Translations under genes and position numbers: made by a program
Source: Sphingomonadales bacterium
Lineage (GTDB): Bacteria; Pseudomonadota; Alphaproteobacteria; Sphingomonadales; Sphingomonadaceae
Length of the DNA: 44,723 bases
Direction: 5' to 3'
Assembly: GCA_027483465.1 (NCBI GenBank)
Contig: JAIXUQ010000045.1
Span: 1-44,723 of the forward strand
Part shown: one piece after another, positions 1 to 9,941 of the stretch
How positions within the stretch are numbered: the first letter of the stretch is position 1
How the letters are laid out: each line of letters begins with the position of its first letter
Notes under the pieces: generated by a model
Seen by the model: only the letters and a program-made list of their open reading frames with translations
Databases searched by the model: none
Told to the model about the DNA's origin: nothing

Positions 1-1476
1 CTGGGGGACCGCGAGGATCTCCGGCAACTGTCGTTCCTCACCATCGATCCGGCCGACGCGCGCGACCATGACGATGCGGTGTGGGCCGCGCCCGATCCCG
101 ACAATGACGGCCATTTCCGCGCCATCGTCGCCATCGCCGATGTGTCATTCTATGTGCGGCCGGGCAGCGCGCTGGACCGCGCCGCCCGCAGCCGCGGCAA
201 CAGCGTGTATTTTCCCGATCGGGTCGTACCCATGTTGCCGGAGGTGCTGTCAGCCGATGCCTGTTCACTGGTCGAAGGCCAGGACCGGGCGGTGATGGCC
301 TGCCACCTCCACATTGCGCCTGATGGCAAGGTGCTCAACTGGCGCTTCACCCGGGCGGTCATCCGCTGTGTTGCCAACATCGCCTATGAACAGGCGCAGG
401 CCGCCATGGATGCAGGCGAAGGCGCGTTTCTTCCAGTCTTGCAACCACTGTGGGCCTGTTGGACGGCCCTGAAAATCGCACGCGATGCGCGCGAACCGCT
501 GGCGCTCGAACTGCCGGAAAAGCGCGTTGTCCTCGACGAGACTGGCCGGATCACCGGCATCAGCGTGCGTCAGCACCTGCCGGCCCACCAACTGATCGAA
601 GATTACATGATCGCCGCCAACGTGGCAGCGGCCAAGGCGCTGGAAAAAAAGAAGAGCCCCTGCATCTTCCGCTGCCACGAGGCACCCAGCCGGGAAAAGA
701 TCATTGCTCTGAGAGACTATCTGGAAACCCTGGGCCAGAATTTGGCAATGGGTCAGGTGGCTCGCCCTGCCATCTTCAACCGCATCCTGGCGCGAGCCAA
801 GGACGGAGAGAATTACGAGCAAGTCTCGGAACAAGTGCTTCGCACGCAAACCCAAGCCTATTACACGCCTGACAATGTTGGCCACTTCGGCCTGGCGCTG
901 GGCAGCTACGCCCACTTTACCTCACCGATCCGCCGCTATGCCGATCTGGTGGTGCACCGCAGCCTCGCATCGGCTTACCGTCTCGGCGATGGCGGGCTGC
1001 ACAAGGAAGAAGAGAAGGGCCTTGCCAAGACTGCCGACCATATCAGCATGACTGAGCGGCGGGCCATGGAGGCGGAGCGCGACACCATCGATCGCTATGT
1101 TGCGGCCTATCTGTCCACCATGGTTGGCGAAGTGGTGCAGACCCGCATCACGGGGGTGGCGAAGTTCGGTTTCTTTGCCACCGTCGAGGGGCTGGGCGGG
1201 GATGGGCTGGTCCCTGTGTCCACCCTGGGTGCCGAGCGTTTCGTGTTTGATGAGGATATGCGGCGGCTTGAAGGCCTCTCCAGCGGCACCTGCTACGAGG
1301 TGGGACAGCGGCTGGAACTGCGCCTGGCAGAAGCAAATCCGATCACAGGTGCATTGCGCTATGAACTGCCTGAAGGCGGCAGTGCGCCGGCGCAGCGCCG
1401 TGACCGCCCGCGCGGATTTCGGCCCCAGCCAGGCAGATCGCGGGTGCCGCCCGGGATCCGCCGCGGCAAACGCTGA
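1..1476 (+). CDS. rnr: Ribonuclease R, 3' part (5' end outside window)
   Basis: This is the catalytic and C-terminal part of RNase R, a processive 3'-to-5' exoribonuclease that degrades structured RNA. The frame is open from base 1, so the start and the N-terminal cold-shock domains lie outside; 491 residues are visible. The RNB active-site stretch TIDPADARDHDDAV, with its metal-binding aspartates, is at residues 14-27. The second RNB signature, HFTSPIRRYADLVVHR, is near residue 305. An S1 RNA-binding domain follows (about residues 375-455, VVQTRITGVAKFGFF onward) and then a basic Arg/Pro-rich tail, as is usual for RNase R. An internal ATG at 79 is not the true start, because it would remove the catalytic aspartates. 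The gene faces hppA, and a perfect hairpin spans its stop codon. Confidence 0.93.
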   Translation: MGDREDLRQLSFLTIDPADARDHDDAVWAAPDPDNDGHFRAIVAIADVSFYVRPGSALDRAARSRGNSVYFPDRVVPMLPEVLSADACSLVEGQDRAVMACHLHIAPDGKVLNWRFTRAVIRCVANIAYEQAQAAMDAGEGAFLPVLQPLWACWTALKIARDAREPLALELPEKRVVLDETGRITGISVRQHLPAHQLIEDYMIAANVAAAKALEKKKSPCIFRCHEAPSREKIIALRDYLETLGQNLAMGQVARPAIFNRILARAKDGENYEQVSEQVLRTQTQAYYTPDNVGHFGLALGSYAHFTSPIRRYADLVVHRSLASAYRLGDGGLHKEEEKGLAKTADHISMTERRAMEAERDTIDRYVAAYLSTMVGEVVQTRITGVAKFGFFATVEGLGGDGLVPVSTLGAERFVFDEDMRRLEGLSSGTCYEVGQRLELRLAEANPITGALRYELPEGGSAPAQRRDRPRGFRPQPGRSRVPPGIRRGKR

Positions 1477-1494
1477 GCATTTGCCGCGGCGGAT
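1456..1494. terminator. Perfect 15-bp hairpin between convergent rnr and hppA
   Basis: Bases 1456-1470 (ATCCGCCGCGGCAAA) are exactly complementary to 1480-1494, with a 9-nt loop that contains the rnr stop codon. The convergent hppA gene ends at 1500, so the hairpin can serve both strands. No U-tract follows on either side, so it may act as an mRNA 3'-end stabiliser or a weak bidirectional terminator rather than a classical intrinsic terminator. Confidence 0.7.
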
Positions 1495-1499
1495 GATGA

Positions 1500-3617
1500 T
1501 CAGGCTGCGAGCGCCGCCAGCAGCAACAGCGCGACGATGTTGGTGATCTTGATCATCGGGTTCACGGCTGGCCCGGCCGTGTCCTTGTAGGGATCGCCCA
1601 CCGTGTCGCCGGTCACAGCGGCCTTGTGCGCATCGCTGCCCTTGCCGCCGTGGTTGCCGTCTTCGATATATTTCTTGGCATTATCCCACGCGCCGCCGCC
1701 GCTGGTCATGGAGATGGCGACGAACAGCCCCGACACGATGACACCGAGCAGCAGGGCCCCCAAGGCGGCAAAGCCTTGGGCCTGGCCAGCAATCAGCGTG
1801 ACACCAAAATAGACCGCGATCGGCGCCAGCACCGGCAACAGCGAAGGGATGACCATTTCACGAATGGCCGCTTTGGTGACCAGGTCAACAGTGCGCGCAT
1901 AATCCGGCTTGCTGGTGCCTTCCATGATGCCCTTGTTGGTGGAGAACTGGTCGCGCACATCCACCACCACGTCCCCGGCGGCCTTGCCCACCGCGGTCAT
2001 GCCCATCGCACCGAACAGATAGGGCAGGAGCGCCCCCAGCAGCAGGCCAACAACCACATAGGGATTTGAGAGCGAGAAATCGACCGCAAGGCCACCGAAA
2101 TAGGCCGTCAGATCGGTGGTGTAGGCCCCAAACAGCACCAGGGCGGCCAGGGCGGCCGAACCGATGGCATAGCCCTTGGTGACGGCCTTGGTGGTGTTGC
2201 CCACCGCATCCAGCGCGTCGGTGCGGGTACGCACGTCCTTCTCCATGTGGCTCATTTCGGCAATGCCACCGGCATTGTCGGTCACCGGGCCATAGGCATC
2301 CAAGGCAACCACCATGCCGGCCAGGGCCAGCATGGCGGTTGCGGCAAAGGCCACGCCGATCAGCCCGGCAAGCTGGAAGGCCACGATGATGCCGGCGCAA
2401 ATGACCAATGTGGGCATGGCGGTCGATTCGAGGCTGATCGCCAGCCCCTGGATCACGTTGGTGCCATGGCCGGTGATGCTGGCCTTGGCGATGGACTTGA
2501 CCGGCCGGAAACCAGTGCCGGTGTAATATTCAGTGATCCACACCAGCGCGCCGGTGACGATCAGCCCGATCATGCAGCACCAGAACAGGTCCATCGCAGT
2601 GAAGGCCTGGAGCTTGTCGGACGGATCATCGATGACGGCGTTGAGATCGCCCATGGTCATGGCAAACATGGCGTAGATCGCCGGAATGGCGAGCAATGTC
2701 GTCGTCCAGAAACCCTTGTAGAGCGCGCCCATGATGTTGTTGGAGCTGCCCAGACGCACCAGATAGGTGCCGATGATCGAGGTGAGGATGCAGCTGCCGC
2801 CGATCAGAAGCGGCAGGGCGAGGATCTTGCCCAGCAGGCCAACATCAATGCCGCCCAGCAATAATGCCGAAAGCACCATGGTGGCACCGATGGTGACCAC
2901 ATAGGTTTCAAACAGATCGGCCGCCATACCGGCACAATCGCCAACATTGTCGCCCACATTGTCGGCGATCACCGCCGGATTGCGGGGATCATCCTCCGGA
3001 ATACCGGCTTCCACCTTGCCCACCAGATCGGCGCCCACATCGGCGGCCTTGGTGAAGATGCCCCCACCCAGCCGGGCAAAGATCGAGATGAGGCTGGCCC
3101 CGAACGACAGGGCGACCAACGCATCGACGATCTGACGCTTCTCGCCCGCAATGCCCAGATCGAGCCCGGCCAGGCGGGTGAGATAGAAATAGACGCCGGC
3201 AATCGCCAGCAGCGCCAGCCCGGCGACCAGCATGCCGGTGATGGCACCGGCCCGGAACGCCATGGTCAGGCCGCCTTGCAGGCTGGTGCGCGCAGCTTCG
3301 GCTGTCCGCACATTGGCACGCACCGAGATATTCATGCCGATGAAGCCGGTAACCCCCGACAGCACGGCCCCGATCACGAAGGCGACCGCCGGCACGGTGC
3401 CGAGAAACAGCGCCACCAACACGGCCGTGATGGCACCCACAACCGCAATCGCGGTGTATTGGCGCTTCAGGTAGGCGCCGGCTCCCTCCTGGATGGCCGA
3501 GGCGATGCCTTGCATCGTGGCATTGCCAGCCGAAGCGCCCAGCACCTGCCGCGACGTGATCAATCCATAGAGAACGGCTGCCAATCCGCAGCCAATGGCC
3601 AATAGCACGCTGTCCAT
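1500..3617 (-). CDS. hppA: Membrane-bound proton-translocating pyrophosphatase, K+-independent type
   Basis: This 705-residue integral membrane enzyme couples hydrolysis of pyrophosphate to proton pumping across the cytoplasmic membrane. The start at 3617 is preceded by a strong GGGGGAGG ribosome site; a longer reading frame to 3731 has no such support. The pyrophosphate-binding segments are clear: [13 protein letters not shown] near residues 193-205, [12 protein letters not shown] near 219-230, and a late [13 protein letters not shown] segment. Many hydrophobic helices cover the rest, consistent with the usual 15-17 spans. The GNTTKAVT motif at 473-480 has Lys477 and Thr480; in this family that pair marks the K+-independent subclass, whereas K+-dependent enzymes have Ala at the first position. 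The gene is convergent with rnr and divergent from the aminotransferase. Confidence 0.95.
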   Translation of the reverse strand: MDSVLLAIGCGLAAVLYGLITSRQVLGASAGNATMQGIASAIQEGAGAYLKRQYTAIAVVGAITAVLVALFLGTVPAVAFVIGAVLSGVTGFIGMNISVRANVRTAEAARTSLQGGLTMAFRAGAITGMLVAGLALLAIAGVYFYLTRLAGLDLGIAGEKRQIVDALVALSFGASLISIFARLGGGIFTKAADVGADLVGKVEAGIPEDDPRNPAVIADNVGDNVGDCAGMAADLFETYVVTIGATMVLSALLLGGIDVGLLGKILALPLLIGGSCILTSIIGTYLVRLGSSNNIMGALYKGFWTTTLLAIPAIYAMFAMTMGDLNAVIDDPSDKLQAFTAMDLFWCCMIGLIVTGALVWITEYYTGTGFRPVKSIAKASITGHGTNVIQGLAISLESTAMPTLVICAGIIVAFQLAGLIGVAFAATAMLALAGMVVALDAYGPVTDNAGGIAEMSHMEKDVRTRTDALDAVGNTTKAVTKGYAIGSAALAALVLFGAYTTDLTAYFGGLAVDFSLSNPYVVVGLLLGALLPYLFGAMGMTAVGKAAGDVVVDVRDQFSTNKGIMEGTSKPDYARTVDLVTKAAIREMVIPSLLPVLAPIAVYFGVTLIAGQAQGFAALGALLLGVIVSGLFVAISMTSGGGAWDNAKKYIEDGNHGGKGSDAHKAAVTGDTVGDPYKDTAGPAVNPMIKITNIVALLLLAALAA

Positions 3618-3743
3618 GCGGTTTTCCTCCCCCAGATTGTTTCGCCTGCTCGTGCGCAGGTCATTTTGTCGCAGCATGACATGGCTTTTGCCGAACGCAA
3701 GCGAAGAGGTGAGGGTAGGGCAAACGGACAAGAGGGCAGGATC

Positions 3744-5018
3744 ATGGTGGACATGTCACGCAGACAGGCCTTGGCATTGGCTGGCGCAGCCGCGGCGGCA
3801 CCGTCGGCCGCCGCATTGCCCACCGGCATGCTGGCGCCAGATGACGAAGCCGGCTGGGCCCGCATCGCGGCGCTTTATCCAAAGATGGGGCCGGTGACCC
3901 AGCTGGAACATGGCTATTGGGGCAACATGGCGTTGCCAGTGGCCGATATCCATCGCGATATTCTGGCCCGTCTGAACCGGGACACCAGCCTGTACGCCCG
4001 CCGTGCCATGCAGAAGGACGTGGCCGCCGCCAAGGCGCGGGCCGCGCAGGCGATGGGCGTCGACCCCCGGGATATCGGCTTCTGCCGCAACGCGGCCGAA
4101 GCCCTTCAAGCCCTGATCAGCCAGTTTCAGGGCGTGGGCGAAGGCGATGCGATCCTGTTTTCCGACAATGATTACGAGGCATCGCAGGGCGCCATGATCA
4201 GCCTGGCACGGCAACGTCGGGCCCAGGCCATCAAGATCAACCTGCCGCGTGCACCCACGCGTGACAAGGTGATCGCCGCCTATGCCGAAGCGATCCGCAC
4301 CACGGCACGGCTGAAGTTCGTGCTGCTCACCCACGGCACGCACCGCAGCGGTTTGGTGGTGCCGGTGGCTGAGATTGCCGCGCTGGCCAAGGCCGCGGGC
4401 GCGGTGGTGCTGGTCGATTGTGCCCAGAGCTTCCGGCAGCGGCCGTTCCTCCTCCCAGATTTCGGCGCGGATTATGTGGTGCTGAATTTCCACAAATGGA
4501 CCGGGGCGCCCGTGGGCATTGCGGGCTATTGGTGCCGCCCGGGGATGGCAGCGCTGGTGGCCGCCGCTGCCAGTGAACCGGATGCCAGGCCCGATGATGT
4601 GCAGGCCAAGGTCCACCAGGGCACCGTGGATTATGCCCCGCAGCTCACCCTGCCGGCCGCCATCGATTTTCAGGATCGGGTGTTGCCCATCCCGATGAAG
4701 CTCGCCCGGTTGCAATATCTGCGCAATCTGTGGGTGAAACCGCTGCGTCGCCTGCCGGGGCTGGAGATCATGGTGGGTGATGATCCGGCCACCTTTGGCG
4801 CGATCACCAGCTTCCGCATCGCGGGGCATGTGACGGCGGCCGACAATATCGCCATCACCGATCGGTTGCTGGCCGATTATGGCGTCAACACCGTCTATCG
4901 CAGCGGGCTTGCCGATGGCGCCTGCGTGCGGGTGACGCCGGCGCTGTTCACCACCCCGGCCGATTGCGCCCGGCTGGTGGCCGCCTTGCAGGATCTGGTG
5001 CCGAAGATCGCGCGATAG
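3744..5018 (+). CDS. Tat-exported class V aminotransferase-fold PLP enzyme
   Basis: This 424-residue protein belongs to the class V aminotransferase fold (isopenicillin-N epimerase/cysteine desulfurase-like). VDCAQS near Asp225 contacts the PLP ring, and [11 protein letters not shown] contains the Schiff-base Lys251. The N terminus reads [11 protein letters not shown] followed by an Ala-rich hydrophobic stretch, which is a twin-arginine signal (Arg6-Arg7), so the enzyme is probably exported after cofactor loading. The start at 3744 has a weak GGCAGG upstream; ATG 3753, directly before SRRQ, is an alternative, and an upstream in-frame ATG at 3666 would bury the signal. Substrate unknown: sequence alone does not separate epimerase, lyase and transaminase activities. 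It converges with the aldolase-fold gene, 6 nt away. Confidence 0.85.
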   Translation: MVDMSRRQALALAGAAAAAPSAAALPTGMLAPDDEAGWARIAALYPKMGPVTQLEHGYWGNMALPVADIHRDILARLNRDTSLYARRAMQKDVAAAKARAAQAMGVDPRDIGFCRNAAEALQALISQFQGVGEGDAILFSDNDYEASQGAMISLARQRRAQAIKINLPRAPTRDKVIAAYAEAIRTTARLKFVLLTHGTHRSGLVVPVAEIAALAKAAGAVVLVDCAQSFRQRPFLLPDFGADYVVLNFHKWTGAPVGIAGYWCRPGMAALVAAAASEPDARPDDVQAKVHQGTVDYAPQLTLPAAIDFQDRVLPIPMKLARLQYLRNLWVKPLRRLPGLEIMVGDDPATFGAITSFRIAGHVTAADNIAITDRLLADYGVNTVYRSGLADGACVRVTPALFTTPADCARLVAALQDLVPKIAR

Positions 5019-5024
5019 GGCCGG

Positions 5025-5801
5025 TCAGTCGCGGAACGACGGGTCGATCCGGTCCAGCTTGCGCAGCAGCGCCGGCCAGGCCAGCAGATTGCCAACGATC
5101 TTCAGGCCATCGCGGCCCTGGGCCGCGGCCTTTTCCGGGGTGCCCTGCGGCGGGTGGTTGATCAGGTCCTGGCCGCCGGCCAGGGCAAGGCACTGCGCCT
5201 CGCAGGCCCGCTCCAGGAAATACATCTTGATGAAGGCCTCGGCGACGGTGGAGCCCACGGTGAGCGTGCCATGATTGCGCAGGATCATCGCCGTCTTGGT
5301 GGTGCCCAGATCCTGCACCAGCCGTTCCCGCTCATCCAGATCGGTCGCAACGCCTTCATAATGATGGTAGGTCAGCTCGTCACGGATCAGCATCGCGGTC
5401 TGGGTCAGGGGCATCAGCCCTTCGGCATGGGCCGAAACCGCCTGCCCGTGCGGCGTGTGCAGGTGGATCACGGCATGGGCGTCCTCCCGCGCCATATGGA
5501 TGGCGGAATGGATGGTGAAGCCGGCCGGATTGGTGCGGTAGGGCGTCTCCATCACCGGATGGCCTTCCACATCGATCTTCACCAGGCTGGAAGCGGTGAT
5601 CTCCTCGAACATCAGCTCATAGGGGTTGATGAGGAAATGATGTTCGGGCCCCGGCACCCGCACCGACAAATGGGTGAAGATCAGATCGTCCCAACCATAG
5701 TGCGCGACCAGCCGGTAGGCCGCCGCCAGATCGACCCGCAGGGCCCATTCCTCGGCAGAAACCTGATCCTTCACACTCGGCGTCTTCAGCTGCGTGGCCA
5801 T
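5025..5801 (-). CDS. Class II aldolase/adducin-domain protein
   Basis: This 258-residue protein has the zinc-dependent class II aldolase/adducin fold of fuculose-phosphate aldolases and many uncharacterised relatives. The zinc-binding histidines are visible in HLHTPHG (His113 and His115) and RNHGTL (His177). The start at 5801 follows a good GGGGAGGA site; an upstream extension to 5954 only covers antisense of the neighbouring small gene. The length fits the stand-alone, adducin-head-like family, whose members often do not have proven aldolase activity. The substrate cannot be read from the sequence. Confidence 0.87.
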   Translation of the reverse strand: MATQLKTPSVKDQVSAEEWALRVDLAAAYRLVAHYGWDDLIFTHLSVRVPGPEHHFLINPYELMFEEITASSLVKIDVEGHPVMETPYRTNPAGFTIHSAIHMAREDAHAVIHLHTPHGQAVSAHAEGLMPLTQTAMLIRDELTYHHYEGVATDLDERERLVQDLGTTKTAMILRNHGTLTVGSTVAEAFIKMYFLERACEAQCLALAGGQDLINHPPQGTPEKAAAQGRDGLKIVGNLLAWPALLRKLDRIDPSFRD

Positions 5802-5824
5802 GGCTGTCCTCCCCGTGGATTGCC

Positions 5825-5995
5825 CTATTCTGCACCCTTGGCGCGCGCACGGCCATAGGCCCCGCTGCGGCAGGCGTCCGAACAATAGCGCACATTTTCC
5901 CAATCGCGTGCCCATTTCTTCCGCCAGCTGAACGGACGGCCGCAGGCGGCGCAATCCTTGGCGGGCAGATCGGCCTTGCGGCGCATTTTCGCCAT
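5825..5995 (-). CDS. Small zinc-ribbon protein, DUF2256 family
   Basis: This 56-residue basic protein matches what is known of the DUF2256 family: KADLPAKDC at the start, then [14 protein letters not shown] and RYCSDAC. Cys15, Cys18, Cys38 and Cys42 form a plausible four-cysteine zinc site. The chosen start at 5995 gives [14 protein letters not shown] 5986 (MRRKADLP) is possible and would match typical family starts better. Family members are often encoded near cryptochrome/photolyase genes in other bacteria (general recollection, not checked). Here the photolyase is about 17 kb away. The gene lies 23 nt upstream of the aldolase-fold gene on the same strand. Function unknown. Confidence 0.8.
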   Translation of the reverse strand: MAKMRRKADLPAKDCAACGRPFSWRKKWARDWENVRYCSDACRSGAYGRARAKGAE

Positions 5996-6065
5996 GGCGG
6001 CAGGGTCCCTCGAAATTGTCACAATAGCTGGTTTAATGGCGCAGATATCTAGAGGGGAATCGACC

Positions 6066-7676
6066 ATGCGTCCTGCCATCGATCGTCGCGCCTTCCTGTC
6101 GGCCACCGCGGCCGGCCTGATCCTGCCGGTGCGGCCGGCGCTTGCCCGGCTGTGGCCGGCCAGCGGCTTCACCCATGGCGTCGCTTCCACGCCTACCGGG
6201 CCGGGCGCCGTGAAGCTGTGGACCCGCTATGCCAGCGTGACGGGGGCGGCCACCATGCTCAAGCTGGAGGTGGCCGAGGATGAAGCCATGGGCCGCATCA
6301 TCGCCCGTGCCGAGGTGGTGGCCGGGCCGGAAAGCTGGGGCACCGCCCAGACCGAGGTGAAGGGCCTGCCCGATGGCAAATGGCTGTGGTACCGCTTCAC
6401 CGCGCCCGATGGCAGCCAGTCCACCCTGGGCCGCACCAAGACGCTGCCGGCCGGCCGCATCGAGCAGCTGAAGCTCGCGGTCTTCTCCTGCTCCAACCGG
6501 CCGTTCGGCTTCTTCAATGCCTATGCCCATGCCGCCGCGCGGGACGACATCGACGCGGTGATCCACCTGGGCGACTATATTTATGAATATGCTTCAGGCA
6601 TTTACCCGAGCACGGTGATGCCCGGCCGGGAGATCATGCCGTCCGACGAGATCATCATCATCGATGATTATCGCCAGCGTTATGCCAGCTATCGCGCCGA
6701 TCCGGGCCTGCAGGCCATCCATGCCCGCTTCCCGATGATCGCCATCTGGGACGATCACGAGTTCGCCAACGACACCTGGAAGGGCGGCGCCGAGAATCAC
6801 CAGCCCGGCGAAGGCGTGTGGAACCTGCGCCGTGATGCGGCCGTGAAGGCCCATCGCGAATGGCTGATGAGCCCCGAGCGTCCGTGGCAACGCCTTGATT
6901 TCGGCAACCTTCTTTCAGTCATCACGCTCGATACCCGCATGAGCGGGCGCGACAGGCAGCTTGATCTGGGGGCCGCGATCAAGGCCGGCCCGGATGGCAT
7001 CAAGGCCTTCCAGAGCGGCCCGTGGCAGAGCCCGGAGCGCACCCTGCTGGGGCCGGAGCAGGAAGCCTGGTTTGCCGCCGAGATCGCCGCCAGCGTGAAG
7101 GCCGGCCAGCGCTGGCAACTGGTTGCCCAGCAAGTGGTGATGGGCGATATTCTCACGCCGAAACAAGCGGTTGAATGGCTGGGCGCCGATGCCGATCCGC
7201 GCGCCGTGGCCTATGTGAAGGGCGGTCTCGCCGCGGCCCAGGCCGGCATTCCCGGCGCGCAGGACATGTGGTCAGGCTATCCGCAGGCGCGCGCCCGCCT
7301 GCTCAAGGCGATGGCCGATGCCGGTGCCAATCCCATCGTGATCGCCGGTGACAGCCACAATGCCTGGGCCTTCAACCACAGCCTGGGCGGCAAGCCGGTA
7401 GCGGCGGAATTTGGTGTGCAATCAGTGACTTCGCCGGGCTATGAAAGCTCGCTGAAGGCCGATCCGGCCATCATTCGCGCCGGCCTGCTGCAAAGCTCGC
7501 CGGGCCTCGCCTGGTGCGACACCAGCCGCCGCGGCTATCTCACCCTGTCGTTCAGCGCGGCCGAAACCCGCTGCGACTGGGTGTTCATGGAGACGATCAA
7601 GGCCGTGTCCACCGCCACCAGCGCGCCGCAGGCCGCCGTGGTGCCCTTTGGCAAACGGCGGATGACGCTGGCCTGA
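6066..7676 (+). CDS. phoD: Tat-exported PhoD-type alkaline phosphatase
   Basis: This 536-residue protein is an alkaline phosphatase D-family phosphodiesterase/phosphomonoesterase, a metal-dependent periplasmic enzyme that releases phosphate from organic phosphate. [14 protein letters not shown] at the N terminus is a twin-arginine signal (Arg7-Arg8). A fibronectin-like N-terminal domain of about 110 residues ([18 protein letters not shown]) precedes the catalytic domain. Metal-site motifs are [22 protein letters not shown] and [10 protein letters not shown]. The start is set by AGAGGGGAA just before ATG 6066; the longer frame to 5958 overlaps the divergent small gene. No Pho box was identified in the short divergent spacer. 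The symbol reflects family membership; substrate range is inferred. Confidence 0.9.
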   Translation: MRPAIDRRAFLSATAAGLILPVRPALARLWPASGFTHGVASTPTGPGAVKLWTRYASVTGAATMLKLEVAEDEAMGRIIARAEVVAGPESWGTAQTEVKGLPDGKWLWYRFTAPDGSQSTLGRTKTLPAGRIEQLKLAVFSCSNRPFGFFNAYAHAAARDDIDAVIHLGDYIYEYASGIYPSTVMPGREIMPSDEIIIIDDYRQRYASYRADPGLQAIHARFPMIAIWDDHEFANDTWKGGAENHQPGEGVWNLRRDAAVKAHREWLMSPERPWQRLDFGNLLSVITLDTRMSGRDRQLDLGAAIKAGPDGIKAFQSGPWQSPERTLLGPEQEAWFAAEIAASVKAGQRWQLVAQQVVMGDILTPKQAVEWLGADADPRAVAYVKGGLAAAQAGIPGAQDMWSGYPQARARLLKAMADAGANPIVIAGDSHNAWAFNHSLGGKPVAAEFGVQSVTSPGYESSLKADPAIIRAGLLQSSPGLAWCDTSRRGYLTLSFSAAETRCDWVFMETIKAVSTATSAPQAAVVPFGKRRMTLA

Positions 7677-7696
7677 TCCGGCGCTAAGCTCGGGGG

Positions 7697-8671
7697 GTGA
7701 AATTCCCCCTGGGCCTGATGCTGCTGGCCGTGTTTTCGGCCAAGAATGTAACGGCGCAAAATGTGACGGGCCAAGGGGTGTGCGTGGCCGAATGGCGGGC
7801 CCCGGTGGCCGCAACCGGGGCGCTGGTGACGGCGGCCGGGGCTCCGGTGACGGCGCGGGGGGTCCCGGTCAGAATCCTGATGCCGGCCGGCGCCGGGCCG
7901 GTACCGGCAGTGATCTGGAGCCCCGGTTATGGTGCCGCCAACACCGCCGGCGCGGTGTGGGCGCGGGCCTGGGTGGCAGCCGGCATCGCGGTGATCAGCG
8001 TGCAGCATCCGGGCAGCGACAATGCCGCCTATGCCCCTGCCCCGCCCGAGGAGCGCCAGGCCCGGCTGCGCTTTGCCACCAGCATGGCGCACCTGGCCCA
8101 GCGCGCCGGCGATATCGGCCTGGTGCTGGATGAGCTGGCCCGCCGCCCGCGCGAGGGGGCCTGCGATCTGGCCCGCATCCGGCGGGACCGCATCGGGGTG
8201 GCCGGGCACAGCCTGGGCGCCTGGACGGTGCAGGCGCTGGCCGGGCAGCGCATGGGCGGCACCCAGCCGCTGCTTGACCGGCGGCCGCGCGCCTTTCTGG
8301 CCCTGAGCGGCAGCCAGTTGGAGCCGGGCGATCCGGCGGCGATCTTTGGCGGCATCGGCCGGCCCTATCTGCTGATCACCGGCACGCGTGATGGCGGCCC
8401 CGGCGAGACCGACCCGGTGCGGCAGCGGCTGGCGCCCTGGCGCGGGTTGCCGGCCGATGGCCGCAAGGCGCTGGCGCTGTTTGATGGCGCCACCCACATG
8501 ATGTTCGCCGGCAACCGCCCGGCCGACACGCCGCTGGGCAGCCATGTCGAAACCGGGGTCATCCGCCTCACCACCGCCTTCTGGCGGCGCTGGCTGCTGG
8601 ATGATGCCGCCGCCGATCGCGTGCTGGCCGATCCGGGCCTGCCGCCGCCCGACCGGTGGGAACGCAAGTAA
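7697..8671 (+). CDS. Secreted alpha/beta hydrolase
   Basis: This 324-residue protein starts with a signal peptide (KFPLGLMLLAVFSA) and folds as an alpha/beta hydrolase of the chlorophyllase or platelet-activating-factor acetylhydrolase-like type. The nucleophile elbow is AGHSLGAW with Ser172; plausible partners are Asp232 in TGTRDGG and His267 in GATHMMF. An oxyanion-type WSPGYG segment is at 75-80. The start is GTG at 7697; a run of Gs overlaps it and no ATG gives a better N terminus, since the next ATG would cut into the signal peptide. It lies 20 nt after phoD and may share its transcript, and it converges with the racemase gene, 4 nt away. Substrate unknown. Confidence 0.83.
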   Translation: MKFPLGLMLLAVFSAKNVTAQNVTGQGVCVAEWRAPVAATGALVTAAGAPVTARGVPVRILMPAGAGPVPAVIWSPGYGAANTAGAVWARAWVAAGIAVISVQHPGSDNAAYAPAPPEERQARLRFATSMAHLAQRAGDIGLVLDELARRPREGACDLARIRRDRIGVAGHSLGAWTVQALAGQRMGGTQPLLDRRPRAFLALSGSQLEPGDPAAIFGGIGRPYLLITGTRDGGPGETDPVRQRLAPWRGLPADGRKALALFDGATHMMFAGNRPADTPLGSHVETGVIRLTTAFWRRWLLDDAAADRVLADPGLPPPDRWERK

Positions 8672-8675
8672 TCCC

Positions 8676-9941
8676 TCAACCCTTCAGCACGCGCGGCAGC
8701 GCTGCCCCCAGCACGCCCAGGATTTCCGGGCCATAGGCCTGGGCATTGGCTTCCAGTTCGGCCTGGGTGATGCGCTCGGCCCCTTGCGCGCCAAAGATCA
8801 CCACCTCGTCCCCCGGCCGGATCGGCTGCGGCGCATCGGTCACATCGGCCATCAGCGTGTTCATCGTCACCCGCCCCACCAGCGGATAGCGGCGCCCGCC
8901 GATCAGCACCTGGGTCGGGCTGCGCTGTTCGGCGGCAAATTCCGGCCGGTTGGCGCGGCTCAGGCTGCGGCGCACCCCATCGGAATAGCCGATCGGGATA
9001 TTGGCCAGAAGGCTGTCACGCGTCAGCCGCCAAATGCGGTCATAATTCACCGTCTGCCCGGCCGGATAGGGATTGATGGCGGCCGCCCGGCTCTTGATCG
9101 TCATGGTGGGCGCGAAATCGCCGGTCTTCACCGATCCGGGATCGCCATAGAGCAGCCCGCCCACCCGCACCATGTCGAGCCGGGTTTCGGGATGCATCAG
9201 CGTTGCGAAACTGTTGGCGGTGTGGCGCTCCACCCGGCGGGTGTCGAGGCCGGCAGCGGCCAGCCAGGCCAGATCGGCGTGATAGCGCGCCAACTGCCCC
9301 AGCACGTCCTCGGCCGCCTCGCCGGGAAAATGCGTCATCACCCCGCGGATGCTGAGGCCGGTGAGCGCCAGCAGGGCGCGGGCATCGGCCTGGCCGATGG
9401 CATGGCCAAGCTCCACCCCGTTGCGGGACATGCCGCCGCTGTTCAGCGCCAGTTGCACCGGCAGCGGCGCCGCCGGCCGGCCCTTGCGCCATTGTGCATC
9501 CAGCCAGGCCGCCGTCTCGCGGTTGCCGATCAATTCCTCCACGCCCAGCGGCAGCGCGTCGGCCATCTCGTCGGGCACGGCGGCGCGGATGCGCAGCAGG
9601 CGGCCGCGATAACCCAGTTCGCGCGCCACCCGCGCCTCGTCGTTGGCGGTGATCGCCACCACGTCGATGCCCGCCGCGATCACCGCCGGCATCAGCAGGG
9701 CGAGGCCGTTGCCATAGGCATCGGCCTTCATCACCGCGCACAGCCGGGCCGGGCCGATCAGCCGGCGCACCCGCGCGATGTTGGCGGCAAAGGCGGCGGC
9801 GTCCACCTCGATCCAGCCGTTGCGGCGGGCGGCGCTGGCCGGGGTCAGGCCGAAATTGTCGGCCCGCAGCACCGGGGCGGCCAGCACCGGCGCGGCGGCC
9901 AGGGCGCCGATGCCGGCCAGCACGCCCCGGCGGCCGATCAT
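8676..9941 (-). CDS. alr: Alanine/broad-spectrum amino-acid racemase with Tat-like signal
   Basis: This 421-residue fold-type III PLP racemase interconverts L- and D-amino acids; alanine is the usual substrate. MKADAYGNG contains the PLP lysine (Lys72) and IGYSDGVRR the catalytic tyrosine (Tyr319). The first 25 residues, IGRRGVLAGIGALAAAPVLAAP, form a twin-arginine-like export signal, so the enzyme is probably periplasmic, unlike housekeeping Alr. Residues 357-361 read GRVTMN where housekeeping enzymes usually have MD. Together these suggest a broad-spectrum racemase, but this is inference. ATG 9941 overlaps the aroB stop as ATGA. It is the last gene of aroK-aroB-alr. Whether another cytoplasmic Alr exists elsewhere cannot be seen here. 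Confidence 0.85.
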   Translation of the reverse strand: MIGRRGVLAGIGALAAAPVLAAPVLRADNFGLTPASAARRNGWIEVDAAAFAANIARVRRLIGPARLCAVMKADAYGNGLALLMPAVIAAGIDVVAITANDEARVARELGYRGRLLRIRAAVPDEMADALPLGVEELIGNRETAAWLDAQWRKGRPAAPLPVQLALNSGGMSRNGVELGHAIGQADARALLALTGLSIRGVMTHFPGEAAEDVLGQLARYHADLAWLAAAGLDTRRVERHTANSFATLMHPETRLDMVRVGGLLYGDPGSVKTGDFAPTMTIKSRAAAINPYPAGQTVNYDRIWRLTRDSLLANIPIGYSDGVRRSLSRANRPEFAAEQRSPTQVLIGGRRYPLVGRVTMNTLMADVTDAPQPIRPGDEVVIFGAQGAERITQAELEANAQAYGPEILGVLGAALPRVLKG

